Shown: positions 24,381-33,840, numbered from the stretch's first letter. The stretch is DNA of 64,000 nucleotides from Deltaproteobacteria bacterium (GCA_021779095.1 JAJYBI010000019.1:1-64000), one strand, 5' to 3'. The notes: generated from the letters alone by a model not told the origin. Numbers and translations: made by a program.

Positions 24381-25058
24381 ATGCGCAGACTCGTAATTGC
24401 CCTCCTCATCACCCTCATAGCCGCGCCGTCGTTCGCCGCGGACGCCCCGAAAACCGAACAAGAGAAAACGCTGTACGCCATCGGTCAGGTGGTGGCACGA
24501 CAGCTCTCCGTCTTCAACCTCTCCCCCGCCGAGTTCGAGATCGTGAAGCGGGGGCTGACCGATGCCATGGAAGGAAAGCCGGCCCTCGCGGAACCGGAGG
24601 CCTATGCGAAGCAGGTCCAGGAGCTGGCCATCGCCCGCCGCAAGGCCGAGGGAGAGAAGCTCGCCGCCGAGTCAAAGACGTACATCGAGAAGGCCGCCAA
24701 GGAGAAGGGGGCGATCAAGACCGCGTCGGGGATGGTATACCAGCCGCTGAAAGAGGGAACCGGCGAGAGCCCGAAGGCGACGGACAAGGTGAAGGTGAAC
24801 TACCGCGGCACGCTCATCGACGGCAAGGAGTTCGACAGCTCCTACCGGCGCGGCAAGCCGGCTGAATTCCCGCTCAACGGCGTCATCAAGTGCTGGACGG
24901 AAGGGGTACAGATGATGAAACCGGGCGGCAAGGCCCGACTCGTCTGTCCCGCCGACCTCGCGTACGGAAACGCCGGCGCCGGCATGATCCCCCCCGATGC
25001 CACGCTGGTGTTCGAGGTGGAGCTGCTGGACGTCGTTAAGGCGCCGGCAAAGAAATAG
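24381..25058 (+). CDS. FKBP-type peptidyl-prolyl isomerase, exported
   Basis: A 225-residue protein: signal peptide (MRRLVIALLITLIAAPSFAA), an N-terminal helical dimerisation domain (about 25-115) and a C-terminal FKBP domain. The active-site set is complete: the Tyr in VNYRG, FDSS, the VI-x-x-W motif (VIKCW), the Tyr in LAYGN and the IPP loop. So it should be an active periplasmic proline isomerase/chaperone of the Mip type. The start follows AAGGAAAGGA. A paralogue with a ruined active site lies at 43.1 kb. Confidence 0.92.
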   Translation: MRRLVIALLITLIAAPSFAADAPKTEQEKTLYAIGQVVARQLSVFNLSPAEFEIVKRGLTDAMEGKPALAEPEAYAKQVQELAIARRKAEGEKLAAESKTYIEKAAKEKGAIKTASGMVYQPLKEGTGESPKATDKVKVNYRGTLIDGKEFDSSYRRGKPAEFPLNGVIKCWTEGVQMMKPGGKARLVCPADLAYGNAGAGMIPPDATLVFEVELLDVVKAPAKK

Positions 25059-25076
25059 CCTGCCATCTGCCACGAA

Positions 25077-25113
25077 AAAGACCGGCCCCGTTCGCGGGTG
25101 CCGGTCTTTTTTT
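25077..25113 (+). terminator. Terminator after the FKBP gene
   Basis: AAGACCGGC and GCCGGTCTT stem followed by seven T; the A-run before it could allow use from the other strand too. Confidence 0.85.
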
Positions 25114-25189
25114 ATGCGCGTGACCCGGCCGGCGTCACCGGACCGGTCAGGTTCCTGCCACATCCCTCTCCTCGCGGCGGACGAACCGG

Positions 25190-25819
25190 CTAGTCGACCG
25201 ACTTCCCGCCTCCCACCTTGCCGTTCAGCTCTTCCAGCAGTCCGACGACGGAGTTGTTGATCCCCCGGCCGATGAGCTTCCGGACCTTGTCCTGCGGCTC
25301 CTTCGGGCTGAAATGGTCCGTGGTCACTTCCGACGACTGTTTCTGCATGACGACGGCACCGGTGCGGGTATCGCGGACCGTGCTGTCCAGCGTGACGACG
25401 GTCTCGAAGGTCACGATCGGTGCGTACGGCTTGAAGAAGAAGAGCGGGATGCTGGCGAACCAAATCGGGTTGAGCTTGCCGTCCACGTTGATATCGTTGA
25501 TGGTCAGGCTCATCAGGTAGTCAGCCCCGTACTCCGTGCGTATATCCTGGGGGGTCTTCATCCGCGCTTCGGGCGGCAGCATGATCACCTTGTCGAACAG
25601 CGTGCCGGATGTGGCGGCGATTGCGGACTCCCTGCTGTCGTTCAACGCCTCCTGCAGCCGCAGCCCCGCCGCCTCCACCCCCACGACCACCGGCTTCTTC
25701 TTCATCGCCGGGTCCACCTGCTGCCGGGGTGTTACGTCGAGGGTCGCGCACCCCCCCAGCACCATGGAAAGCATCAGAATAAGTCCCGCAACCCTCCCCA
25801 TTCTCATATTCGATATCAT
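25190..25819 (-). CDS. Hypothetical lipoprotein
   Basis: A 209-residue protein with a lipobox Cys (LGGCATL at residues 20-26). The body resembles small outer-membrane lipoproteins that assemble as accessory proteins (strands YGADYLMSLTINDINV, FETVVTLDSTVRDTR). I do not recognise a family. The GTP-like or PG-binding motifs are absent. ATG follows AAAGGAG. Function unknown. Confidence 0.65.
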   Translation of the reverse strand: MISNMRMGRVAGLILMLSMVLGGCATLDVTPRQQVDPAMKKKPVVVGVEAAGLRLQEALNDSRESAIAATSGTLFDKVIMLPPEARMKTPQDIRTEYGADYLMSLTINDINVDGKLNPIWFASIPLFFFKPYAPIVTFETVVTLDSTVRDTRTGAVVMQKQSSEVTTDHFSPKEPQDKVRKLIGRGINNSVVGLLEELNGKVGGGKSVD

Positions 25820-25911
25820 CCCGGCATACTCCTTTCGGCGAAAGATGCCCCATAGCATACCGTAGATTTCGCTTCTGGCAACAGCCACGGTCTGCGGGAG
25901 GACGCACAACG

Positions 25912-25938
25912 AAAAAGGGGCAGCCGTCAGGCTGCCCC
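25912..25938 (-). terminator. Terminator of the TPR-like gene
   Basis: GGGGCAGCC and GGCTGCCCC with a 4-base loop, and five U downstream on the minus strand. Confidence 0.85.
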
Positions 25939-25968
25939 TTGCGTACGGTACGCTTCGCCGAAGCGTTG

Positions 25969-26460
25969 CTACACCGCGCTCTTTGCTGCGGAATCGACCG
26001 CTGTTCCCGCGGCGGTCGGCAGCGGTTCGCCGTGCTCGTACCGGGTGACGAGCCGCATCATCTCCATATTCACCAGCGCCTTCAAGGGAGAACCGGGGTA
26101 CTCCCGGAACAGCTGGGACAGGTAGCCGGCCGCGTCCCGCTGGTTCCCGCTCCGGTAACAGGCACGGGAGAGCCAGTACAGCGCCATGTCCCGCACCGGC
26201 GAAGACGGGAATCGGGCGACGACCTCACCGAGCTTCAGCTGCGAGCCTGCGTAATCCCCCTGCTGGTACGCCCTGAACCCGTCGAGGAATGCCTTGCTGT
26301 CGGCGGGCGGGGAAGGCGGCGGTGCGGCGAGCGCGGAATGGGCACGGACGGCGATCAGCACGGCAAGAAGGACGGCGGCAATGCCCCACCGCGCGGAACG
26401 CAGTGCGGCATGATGGAGAGGTGCGGAGGCGGGGAGGGCCAGGGTACGCATCCGTTTCAC
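25969..26460 (-). CDS. TPR-like exported protein under riboswitch control
   Basis: A 163-residue protein with an N-terminal hydrophobic segment (about 26-45, a signal or membrane anchor) and a C-terminal region of tetratricopeptide-like helices: GFRAYQQGDYAGSQLKLGEV, YWLSRACYRSGNQRDAAGYL, and REYPGSPLKALVNMEMM. This is the YbgF/CpoB-like pattern, in a protein that binds other envelope proteins. It lies behind two tandem GEMM-type riboswitches. The start is uncertain: GTG (26460) is four bases after AGGAG, or ATG nine bases later. Its role is probably in the cell envelope. Confidence 0.7.
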   Translation of the reverse strand: MKRMRTLALPASAPLHHAALRSARWGIAAVLLAVLIAVRAHSALAAPPPSPPADSKAFLDGFRAYQQGDYAGSQLKLGEVVARFPSSPVRDMALYWLSRACYRSGNQRDAAGYLSQLFREYPGSPLKALVNMEMMRLVTRYEHGEPLPTAAGTAVDSAAKSAV

Positions 26461-26512
26461 GGGACTCCTTTCTACCCGGCGCAGCTACAGCCGGGGCTTC
26501 GTATCGGGTTTC

Positions 26513-26595
26513 GATAGTTCGGCATCCCGGCTGTCTTCGTGAGACCCTAGGCTTTCCGCCCCACCCTCACGGGTGGTTTAGTCTTGTCGCGTATC
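26513..26595 (-). promoter_or_regulatory. GEMM-type (cyclic dinucleotide) riboswitch 1
   Basis: Minus-strand core: CTAAACC, GGGGCGGAAAGCC and GACAGCCGGGATGCC. P1 pairs GATA with TATC at the ends. At the position that is G20 in the Vibrio Vc2 RNA, this RNA has A, the signature of GEMM-Ib members that prefer cGAMP (known from Geobacter). A hairpin CCCGGC/GCCGGG (26475-26495) follows, one arm of which can also pair with the aptamer GCCGGG, close to the ribosome site. This suggests a translational platform. It is the leader of the TPR-like gene. Confidence 0.88.
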
Positions 26596-26660
26596 AGGCT
26601 ATGTGACAACTACGTTGCCGGCAAACACCTCACCACGGAGGCACTGAGAAAAGCTGAACG

Positions 26661-26783
26661 GCAATGGTACACGGAAGGGGCGGAACCAGCGGATCAAGGC
26701 GGATTAAACACGATCTGAAGATGAGGGTATAGGTTTAGATCCGCCGTTATCCGCCCTTTCAGATTTGATCCGTGTACCATTGC
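26661..26783. repeat. MITE-like repeat, copy 1
   Basis: The 15-base terminal inverted repeat GCAATGGTACACGGA is perfect. Inside are subterminal repeats with GGCGGAT and ATCCGCC. A related element lies at 51.2-51.4 kb, ending in the same ACACGGA. The copy sits between two tandem riboswitches, so its insertion may have separated them. Confidence 0.75.
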
Positions 26784-26846
26784 TTTTTATGTTGGTTGTG
26801 CATCTAATGGTGGAAGTGCGTTTTCAGCGGCGTCGAAGGCAGGGCA

Positions 26847-26901
26847 CAAAAAAAGCCGGGACCGCCCCCTATCGACTGATCGATATTTCGGCGACCCGGC
26901 T
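26847..26901 (-). terminator. Switchable terminator of riboswitch 2
   Basis: On the minus strand AGCCGGG-3-CC (at the 3' end of the aptamer) pairs with GG-CGGTCCCGGCT (26854-26866) and seven U follow. The 5' arm belongs to the aptamer's own tetraloop-receptor strand, so aptamer folding and terminator formation exclude each other, as in an ON switch. Confidence 0.75.
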
Positions 26902-26964
26902 GTCTTCGTAAGACCCTAGGCTTTCCGTCCCACCCTCGCGGATGGTTTAGTATTGTCGTCTATC
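26882..26964 (-). promoter_or_regulatory. GEMM-type (cyclic dinucleotide) riboswitch 2
   Basis: The second copy has the same core: CTAAACC, GGGACGGAAAGCC and GACAGCCGGGTCGCC; ends GATA and TATC pair. The base equivalent to Vc2 G20 is again A, consistent with cGAMP preference. A terminator using its own 3' strand follows, before a repeat element and riboswitch 1. No gene lies between the two switches. Transcription probably starts to the right of 26964. Confidence 0.9.
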
Positions 26965-27114
26965 GCGCCCGGTGCGGGCGTTGTATGTCCGTCCCCGTAT
27001 CCAACCATATCCCGACGGCAAAAGGCAAGACATTTATCCGCCGCAACACCGTGCTAACCTGTTAATTATGCACATTTTTTGCACGGGTAAAATTCTTACC
27101 GCACACCGACAGGA

Positions 27115-27918
27115 TCACCCGTTCCGGAATATCTCCCGGAGGAACGCCCCGGTCTGCCGCCACGAATCCCGGTCCGCCTCCCGGTCGTACGCCAGGGGGA
27201 GCTTGAACTCCTTGGCGAAACGGTCCGCATCCGGATTGGTGAAGCTGTGCAGGGCCCCCGGATACCCCACGAGGCGGAACCGGACCCCCGCCCGCACCAT
27301 CTCCTCCGTGAAGGCGGCCACCTGCCCGGGCGGGACGATGCTGTCCGCATCGCCGCTGAAGACCAGTACCCGTGCCTTCACCTTTCCCGGCTGCGCGGGA
27401 CTGTCGGTGGCGAGATCCCCGTGGAAGCTCACCACCCCCTTCAGGTCGGCCCCCTCCCGGGCCATCTGCAGCACCACCCCGCCACCGAAGCAGTACCCGA
27501 TGGCGGCGATCCGCGTCGGGTCCACCGACGGCTGTTTCCGGATGAACTCCAGGGCGGCGCCGAACCGCGCCGTTTCCACCCCCCTGTGCTTCGTCACCTC
27601 GGCGGCGAGCCTGCCTGCGTCCCTGGGATTGGCGGCGGTTGTCCCGTTGCCGTACATGTCCACCGCCAGCGCGACATACCCCATGCGGGCGAGCATCCGC
27701 GCCCGCCTGCGGGCGTAGTCGTTCAGCCCCCACCATTCGTGCACCACGAGCACCGCCGGTCGCTTCCCCTTGACGGAGGAGTCTTGCGCCAGATACCCCT
27801 TGAGCAGCGTATCCCCGGACCGGTACGCAACCTCGCGGCCGACCACCTTCCCCCATGAGGGTACGGCGACGGTCAGCAGGACGGCAACCACAGCAGCACA
27901 AAAGACGTATCGTTTCAT
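27115..27918 (-). CDS. Dienelactone hydrolase-family protein, exported
   Basis: A 267-residue alpha/beta hydrolase with a signal peptide (residues 1-23). The nucleophile elbow is GYCFGGG (Cys nucleophile, as in dienelactone hydrolase), the acid Asp is in FSGDADSIVPP and the catalytic His in PGALHSF. Dienelactone hydrolases act in aromatic degradation, but exported members have uncertain substrates. The ATG at 27918 follows GAAAGGAGAGG. Single gene; it ends about 150 bases before the riboswitch leader of the next gene. Confidence 0.88.
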   Translation of the reverse strand: MKRYVFCAAVVAVLLTVAVPSWGKVVGREVAYRSGDTLLKGYLAQDSSVKGKRPAVLVVHEWWGLNDYARRRARMLARMGYVALAVDMYGNGTTAANPRDAGRLAAEVTKHRGVETARFGAALEFIRKQPSVDPTRIAAIGYCFGGGVVLQMAREGADLKGVVSFHGDLATDSPAQPGKVKARVLVFSGDADSIVPPGQVAAFTEEMVRAGVRFRLVGYPGALHSFTNPDADRFAKEFKLPLAYDREADRDSWRQTGAFLREIFRNG

Positions 27919-28004
27919 CGCCCCTCTCCTTTCTCCTCGAACCTGAAAGACCGTTTCCATCATTGTAATTGTATCAATCAAGGGGTGTTTTGCCGGGCGG
28001 GGAC

Positions 28005-28035
28005 GAAAAAAGGGCGCCCGTTTCCGGACGCCCTT
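28005..28035 (-). terminator. Terminator of the GAPDH gene
   Basis: AAAGGGCG and CGCCCTTT with inner CCGG/CCGG pairing; six U follow on the minus strand. Confidence 0.8.
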
Positions 28036-28059
28036 TGCATGCAGCAATTCAGCTTTGTG

Positions 28060-29502
28060 TCAGTTCGGCAGTGAAGGCAGCTCCAGGCCGGCCATCCGCT
28101 GGACCATGCGCACCACCTGGCAGCTGTAGCCGAACTCGTTGTCGTACCAGACGTACAGCACGACGCGGTTCCCCTGGACGATGGTGGCCAGCGAGTCCAC
28201 CACCCCGGCGTGGCGGGAGCCGACGAAGTCGCTGGAGACCACCTCCGGCGAGTTGGTGTAGTCGATCTGGTTCTGCAGCGGGGAGTCGAGGGTGATACCC
28301 CGCAGGTAGCCGTTCAGCTCGTCCACCGTCGTCTCCTTGCCCAGCTCCAGGTTGAGGATCGCCAGAGAGACGTTGGGAGTCGGCACGCGGATGGCGTTGC
28401 CGGTCAGCCTGCCGGCCAGGTCCGGCAGCACCTTGGCCACCGCCTTGGCGGCGCCGGTCTCGGTGATGACCATGTTCAGGGGGGCGCTCCGGCCGCGGCG
28501 GTTCTTCTTGTGGTAGTTGTCGATCAGGTTCTGGTCGTTGGTGTAGGAGTGGCAGGTCTCCATGTGGCCGCAGACGATGCCGAACCGGTCGTTCACCGCC
28601 TTCAGCACCGGCACGATGGCGTTGGTGGTGCAGCTGGCGGCGGAAAAGATCTGCTCGCCGCCGACAATCAGCTCGTTGTTCACGCCGAAGACGACGTTGG
28701 GAATATCCCCCTTGCCGGGGGCGGTGAGCACCACCTGGGAGATCCCCTTGGCCTTCAGGTGCAGGCCGAGTCCCTCGCGGTCGCGCCATTTGCCGGTGTT
28801 GTCGATGAGGATGGCGTTGTTGATCCCGTACTGGGTGTAGTCGATCTTGTCGGGGGCATCGGCGTAGATGATCCGGATCATGTTGCCGTTGGCGATGATG
28901 GCGTTTTCCTGCTCGTCGATGGTGATGGTGCCGTGGAAGTGGCCGTGCACCGAGTCGCGGCGCAAAAGGCTCGCCCGTTTGGCCAGGTCGTCCTCGCTCC
29001 CCTTGCGCACCACGGCAGCCCTGATCCTGAGCTTCTCGCCGCTCCCCGCCTTTTCCACCAGGATGCGGGCCAGAAGCCGGCCGATCCGACCGAAACCGTA
29101 CAGGACCACGTCCTGGGGTTCGCTCCTGAGCGACGAACGGCCGGTATTGACGGAGGCCAGCTCCTGTCCGACGAACTCGTCCACACCCAGTTTTCCCTTT
29201 TGGGCAAGATAGCGGGCGGTCAGCTTGCCGATATCGATCCGCGCCGGCGCCAGGTCAAGCTTGTCCATCGCCTCCAGGACCGGAAACGTCTCTTTCACCG
29301 TCAGGTCGCCGTCCATGACGAGGCGCGCATAACGGTGCATCTTGAGGATCTCGAGGGTGGTGATGTTCACCAGCGAGCGGCCGTACACGGTCGGTACCAC
29401 GTTGTGGTGACGGTAGAGGCGGCCGATGATGGGGAGCATATGCTCGGCAATCTCTTCACAGCACTGCCATTCCTTCAGATAGGTTTCGTGTTTGTCGTTC
29501 AT
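28060..29502 (-). CDS. gap: Glyceraldehyde-3-phosphate dehydrogenase, extended form
   Basis: This 480-residue GAPDH oxidises glyceraldehyde 3-phosphate with phosphate and NAD(P). The nucleotide fold (VVLYGFGRIGRLLARIL) starts only at about residue 136, so there is an N-terminal extension of about 130 residues seen in a known GAPDH subgroup but not in the 330-residue glycolytic form. The catalytic Cys is in SAASCTTNAIVPV, and the phosphate site in the later TNAIR-like region. The start is ambiguous between ATG 29502 and TTG 29511. It has its own promoter and is followed by a terminator. Confidence 0.9.
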   Translation of the reverse strand: MNDKHETYLKEWQCCEEIAEHMLPIIGRLYRHHNVVPTVYGRSLVNITTLEILKMHRYARLVMDGDLTVKETFPVLEAMDKLDLAPARIDIGKLTARYLAQKGKLGVDEFVGQELASVNTGRSSLRSEPQDVVLYGFGRIGRLLARILVEKAGSGEKLRIRAAVVRKGSEDDLAKRASLLRRDSVHGHFHGTITIDEQENAIIANGNMIRIIYADAPDKIDYTQYGINNAILIDNTGKWRDREGLGLHLKAKGISQVVLTAPGKGDIPNVVFGVNNELIVGGEQIFSAASCTTNAIVPVLKAVNDRFGIVCGHMETCHSYTNDQNLIDNYHKKNRRGRSAPLNMVITETGAAKAVAKVLPDLAGRLTGNAIRVPTPNVSLAILNLELGKETTVDELNGYLRGITLDSPLQNQIDYTNSPEVVSSDFVGSRHAGVVDSLATIVQGNRVVLYVWYDNEFGYSCQVVRMVQRMAGLELPSLPN

Positions 29503-29632
29503 CGTTGTCAATCCCTTCTCCTGGAATATTCATCGCGCCGCCCCGACGCTGGAGCCGCGGGCACGGTGCGGAGTAGCCTGCGGGCCGGCCGGCCGCTGCC
29601 GGAGATCACCCCGGTCGCCGGCCGCAGCGCGC

Positions 29633-29661
29633 ATAGTACAGGGTTATGCATGCGTAAACAA
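29633..29661 (-). promoter_or_regulatory. Promoter of the GAPDH gene
   Basis: TTGTTT and TACTAT on the minus strand with 17 bases between, about 130 bases ahead of the start codon. Confidence 0.55.
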
Positions 29662-29734
29662 TACCTAATTTGGCGGATGATCCGGAATTCAGCGACCATG
29701 GCCCGTTTACGGCGTCCGGCAGGACGGATGCATA

Positions 29735-30193
29735 CTACAGACTCCCCTCGCCGAGCAGCCGGTAGGGACCGGTCGTGTACGTACGGTAGGCGGCGGTGCC
29801 GGCATACCCCAGCAGGGTGACGAGCCGGTCGCGGGTGACGGGGTGCGTGACGAGCGTCAGGGCCTCCTCGACGGGAAACCAGCCGATCTCAGGGGTCTCG
29901 TCGCTGGGGGCCGGTTCGCCGGAGAGCCAGGTCCCCAGGAACATGAGCACCAGCGCCGGCGGGGACGACAGCTTGGACCAGACCCCGCCCAGCGGACCGG
30001 CCTCGATCCGCACCCCCGCCTCCTCCAGCACCTCGCGGTGAAGCGCCGTCAGGAGGTCTTCACCCTCCTCGACGCGCCCCTGGGGGATCTCCCACCCCCG
30101 CCTGTGGTGGCGGACCAGCAGGAGATCGCCGGCATCGTTGCGGATCAGGCAGCCGACGACCAGGGTATGCCGCGGTGATGCGTTGTCTGTCAT
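29735..30193 (-). CDS. Nudix hydrolase
   Basis: A 152-residue Nudix hydrolase. The 23-residue Nudix box is complete from residue 36 (G at the start, then E, then REVLEEAGV at its end), so it binds Mg and cleaves a nucleoside diphosphate-linked substrate. The early sequence (VVGCLIRNDAGDLLLVRHHRRGWEIPQG) and size suggest a RppH or MutT-like role, but the substrate is open. The start follows AGGAAG. It lies four bases downstream of the lipoprotein gene, probably cotranscribed. Confidence 0.88.
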   Translation of the reverse strand: MTDNASPRHTLVVGCLIRNDAGDLLLVRHHRRGWEIPQGRVEEGEDLLTALHREVLEEAGVRIEAGPLGGVWSKLSSPPALVLMFLGTWLSGEPAPSDETPEIGWFPVEEALTLVTHPVTRDRLVTLLGYAGTAAYRTYTTGPYRLLGEGSL

Positions 30194-30197
30194 GTCG

Positions 30198-30806
30198 TTA
30201 CTTCCTGGAACCGCAGTAATCGCCGATCTTGACGAGGAGCTGCCGGTAGAGGGACCGCTTCGCCGCATCCAGCGTCTCCTGCTCCAGGTCGGTAACCTCC
30301 GCCAGGGAGAGGAACTTCATACTCATCTCGCCGTGGGAGGTCGCGTCGACCGACCGGATCAGCTGCTTTTCCCCGTAGATGTCCACCCTGCCCTGCAGGT
30401 CGTACCCGTAATCATACCAGAACACCGGCTCCAGCAGGAACAGGGAAAATCCGACGACGAACGACTTGGCCATGTTCGCCCCCATGTGCGGTTCGAACCC
30501 GACATCAAACTTCCCCTCCAGGGTGATGTCCGCCTTGTCGTCGGCCCGGGACGGATAATAGACCGTATCGAACATGCCGCTCTGCACCAGTTCCCGGGCG
30601 AAGTCGGCGGTGGGGTTCCCCGCCGGCGCGTAGATCCGGGTCGGTGTCAGCTCCCGCACGGCGACCGTCCCGCATTTCCGCGTGGCCGGCGGCAGCTGCA
30701 TCGAAGCCGGATCGGGATTGACGTGTATCTGCGTGCCGGTACACCCGGACAGCAGCATCACCGCTGCCACCATTGCCAGGCCCGCATGAACAGCGAACTT
30801 TTTCAT
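30198..30806 (-). CDS. Hypothetical lipoprotein
   Basis: A 202-residue lipoprotein with lipobox LLSGC at about residues 18-22. It contains a conserved-looking ITLEGKFDVGFEPHMGAN and FSLFLLEPVFWYDYGYDLQG stretch, the latter a likely membrane-facing hairpin. I do not recognise the family. The ATG follows AGGGGAGAG. First gene of a two-gene unit with the Nudix hydrolase. Confidence 0.65.
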   Translation of the reverse strand: MKKFAVHAGLAMVAAVMLLSGCTGTQIHVNPDPASMQLPPATRKCGTVAVRELTPTRIYAPAGNPTADFARELVQSGMFDTVYYPSRADDKADITLEGKFDVGFEPHMGANMAKSFVVGFSLFLLEPVFWYDYGYDLQGRVDIYGEKQLIRSVDATSHGEMSMKFLSLAEVTDLEQETLDAAKRSLYRQLLVKIGDYCGSRK

Positions 30807-30894
30807 GATCTCTCCCCTTATTGGAAATACTCCATTACATGCTGCGCAGCAGTATACCATCCGCGACAGAAAACCCAGATGAAAAATTTTTTGC

Positions 30895-30929
30895 TTCGCA
30901 TACGGCGAAAGTTAGTGTATACAATACAC
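30895..30929 (+). promoter_or_regulatory. Candidate nuo promoter with palindromic operator
   Basis: TTCGCA and TATACA with 17 bases between. The -10 lies inside GTGTATACAATACAC (30915-30929), with 6-base arms around ACA. A palindrome covering the -10 suggests repression. A related TATACNGTATA-like motif occurs upstream of prpB (49026). The distance to nuoA is about 280 bases, so the transcript would have a long leader, or another promoter may be used. Confidence 0.4.
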
Positions 30930-31206
30930 GCCGCCCCCGCGGGGACGGGATATCCAATTTACGGATAGTTCGTTGTCTTTCGCCCGGTTCCGGGCTTCAT
31001 TGATGTATGCTGTATGCAAAAAGGCTTTACTGAGCCTAAATAAAATGGTAGGTTACCGGCGCCTTGCGGCACCACTCACCCGCACACAGCACCCAGACCA
31101 GATACACCTCCAGACCGCTTCATGAATCGGTCCGCCCCGGCCCGGGTACCGGCCGGCGGGACAACGGGTAAACCCGGGTCGACGGCCACCATTACGGAGT
31201 CTTTTC
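30930..31206 (+). other. Leader region of the nuo operon
   Basis: No gene is visible. It contains small hairpins, for example AGGCT-TTACTG-AGCCT near 31022, but no riboswitch class I recognise. It probably holds the 5' untranslated region. Confidence 0.3.
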
Positions 31207-31571
31207 ATGTCGGAACAGTACCTCATCGACTACATGTACGTGATGATCGTGTTCGCCCTGGGGGTCGTGGCGGCGTCCTCCCCCCTGATCATCTCCACCC
31301 TCATCGGCCCCCCCTCGGTCAAGACCAAGACGCTTGAACCGTACGAATGCGGCATGGACCCCTACGGCTCCGCCTGGGACATCCGGTTCAACATCGCCTA
31401 TTACCTCTACGCGCTGATATTCCTGGCGTTCGACGTGGACATCCTCTATCTCTTCCCCGTCGCGGCGGCCTACGACAAGGTGTCGGGCATCCGCGGCGTC
31501 GTTGAGCTGGTCATATTCATCGGCATCCTCACCCTGGCCATCGTGTACGCCTGGGTGAAAGGAGTTTTTTC

Positions 31572-31599
<28 letters not shown>
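31207..31599 (+). CDS. nuoA: NADH-quinone oxidoreductase-type complex I subunit A
   Basis: A 130-residue small membrane subunit with three helices that lies next to the quinone site. It has the conserved loop [19 protein letters not shown] and the [10 protein letters not shown] motif in the third helix region. First gene of the operon. Its 3' end overlaps nuoB by 28 bases. Confidence 0.93.
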
Positions 31600-32168
<569 letters not shown>

Positions 32169-32717
32169 ATGAGCGACAACAGCATACTCATCACTGACCT
32201 GCTAAGCCTCCCCGCCACGGTGGACGAGGTCGACTATGCCCGCCGCGGCTACCACCTGGACGTTGCCCTCACCGCGGACAGGGTAAGGGCCATGGCCGAA
32301 ACGCTCCTCAGGCACGAGTTCTACCTCGTCTTTGCGAGCGCGGTGGATCTGGCGCCGGACGCGGAGGTCGTCTACCAGTTCGCCCGTCACGGCTCCCCCT
32401 GCCGGATCATGGCCCGGGCGTACGTGCGGCGTGACGGCACCGTACCGACCATCGCCGACATCTACCACGGCGCCAACTGGCACGAGCGGGAGACGAAGGA
32501 TATGTTCGGCATCCGGTTCGCGGGACACCCCTACCTGCAGCCGCTGCTGCTCCCCGAGGAGAACGCGGAGCTGAAGCCGCTGAAAAAGTCCGAGAAATCG
32601 ATCAAGCTCCCCGCCGACGTCCGGTGGCTGCCGGAAGAACCGGCACCGGCCGCTCCGGCGGCACCCGCGGCGCCGAAGGCCGGCGGCGACACACCAACTA
32701 CTCCGGAACAGGGCTGA
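32169..32717 (+). CDS. nuoC: Complex I subunit C
   Basis: A 182-residue peripheral subunit containing the family motif ADIYHGANWHERETKDMFGI near residue 100. It holds the connecting module together with NuoB and NuoD. The last 25 residues are an Ala/Pro-rich tail that the usual protein lacks. Not fused to nuoD here. Confidence 0.92.
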   Translation: MSDNSILITDLLSLPATVDEVDYARRGYHLDVALTADRVRAMAETLLRHEFYLVFASAVDLAPDAEVVYQFARHGSPCRIMARAYVRRDGTVPTIADIYHGANWHERETKDMFGIRFAGHPYLQPLLLPEENAELKPLKKSEKSIKLPADVRWLPEEPAPAAPAAPAAPKAGGDTPTTPEQG

Positions 32718-32721
32718 CACG

Positions 32722-33840
32722 ATGACGCCAGAAGCCGCGAAACAAGACAAACACACCTTCGTCCTGAACATGGGCCCCCAGCACCCCAGTACCCACGGGG
32801 TCATGCGGGTGATCCTGGAGATGGACGGGGAGCATATCCTCGAACCGGAACCGGTGCTCGGCTACGGCCACCGCATCCAGGAGAAGATGGGCGAGGCCCG
32901 TCCCTGGCCCGGCTTCATGCCCAACACGAGCCGGATGGACTACCTGAGCGCCATGATCTACAACCATGGCTACGTCTCGCTCATCGAGCGGATGACCGGG
33001 ATCGAGGTGCCGCGGCGCGCCGAGTTCATCCGGGTCATCACCGACGAGCTGAACCGGATCCAGAGCCACCTCCTCTGGCTCGGGGCGTTCCTGCTGGACC
33101 TGGGGGCGTTCACCCCGATCATGTACACCTTCGACGACCGGGAGCAGATCCTGGACATCCTGGAGGACGTGACCGGCTCGCGCCTCACCTACTGCTACCA
33201 CCGGGTGGGGGGCGTCGCCCGCGACATCGACGAGAAATTCGTGGAACGGACCCGCGCCTTCATCGCGCGGCTCAGGAGCCGTTTCAAGCCGATCTACTAC
33301 GACCTCGTCACCTCCAACATCATCTTCATCAAGCGTGTGAAGGACGTGGTCAGCTTCACCCCCGAGCTCGCCCGCCGCTACGGCCTCACCGGTCCGCCGC
33401 TCAGAAGCACCGGGATCAGCTATGACATCCGGAAGAACGAGCCGTACTCCATCTACCCCGAGTTCGACTTCGAGGTACCGGTCGGCACCAAAGGTGACTG
33501 CCTGGAGGTGTACAACATCCGGGTCGCGGAGATGGAGCAGAGCCTGCGGATCATCGAGCAGGCGCTGGACCGGCTCCCCGAGGGACCGTTCAGGAACAAG
33601 ATCCCCCGCAAGGTGAAGCTCCCCCAGGGTGACGCCACCTTCTCCGTGGAGACCGCCCGGGGCGAACTGACCTACTACCTCGTCAGCGACGGCAGCGACG
33701 TGCCGTACCGCCTGAAGATCAGGGTCCCCTCGTTCTCGAACCTGAGCGTGCTGCAGGAACTCTGCCGCAACATGCTCCTTTCCGACCTGGTCATGTCCCT
33801 CGGGACCCTCGACCTGGTCATCCCCGAAATCGACAGGTAA
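32722..33840 (+). CDS. nuoD: Complex I subunit D
   Basis: The 372-residue 49-kDa-type subunit, related to [NiFe]-hydrogenase large subunits and lining the quinone-binding cavity. It starts with the usual NMGPQHPSTHG and has RMDYLSAM and YHRVGG. The start is the ATG four bases after the nuoC stop. All characteristic features are present. Confidence 0.94.
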   Translation: MTPEAAKQDKHTFVLNMGPQHPSTHGVMRVILEMDGEHILEPEPVLGYGHRIQEKMGEARPWPGFMPNTSRMDYLSAMIYNHGYVSLIERMTGIEVPRRAEFIRVITDELNRIQSHLLWLGAFLLDLGAFTPIMYTFDDREQILDILEDVTGSRLTYCYHRVGGVARDIDEKFVERTRAFIARLRSRFKPIYYDLVTSNIIFIKRVKDVVSFTPELARRYGLTGPPLRSTGISYDIRKNEPYSIYPEFDFEVPVGTKGDCLEVYNIRVAEMEQSLRIIEQALDRLPEGPFRNKIPRKVKLPQGDATFSVETARGELTYYLVSDGSDVPYRLKIRVPSFSNLSVLQELCRNMLLSDLVMSLGTLDLVIPEIDR

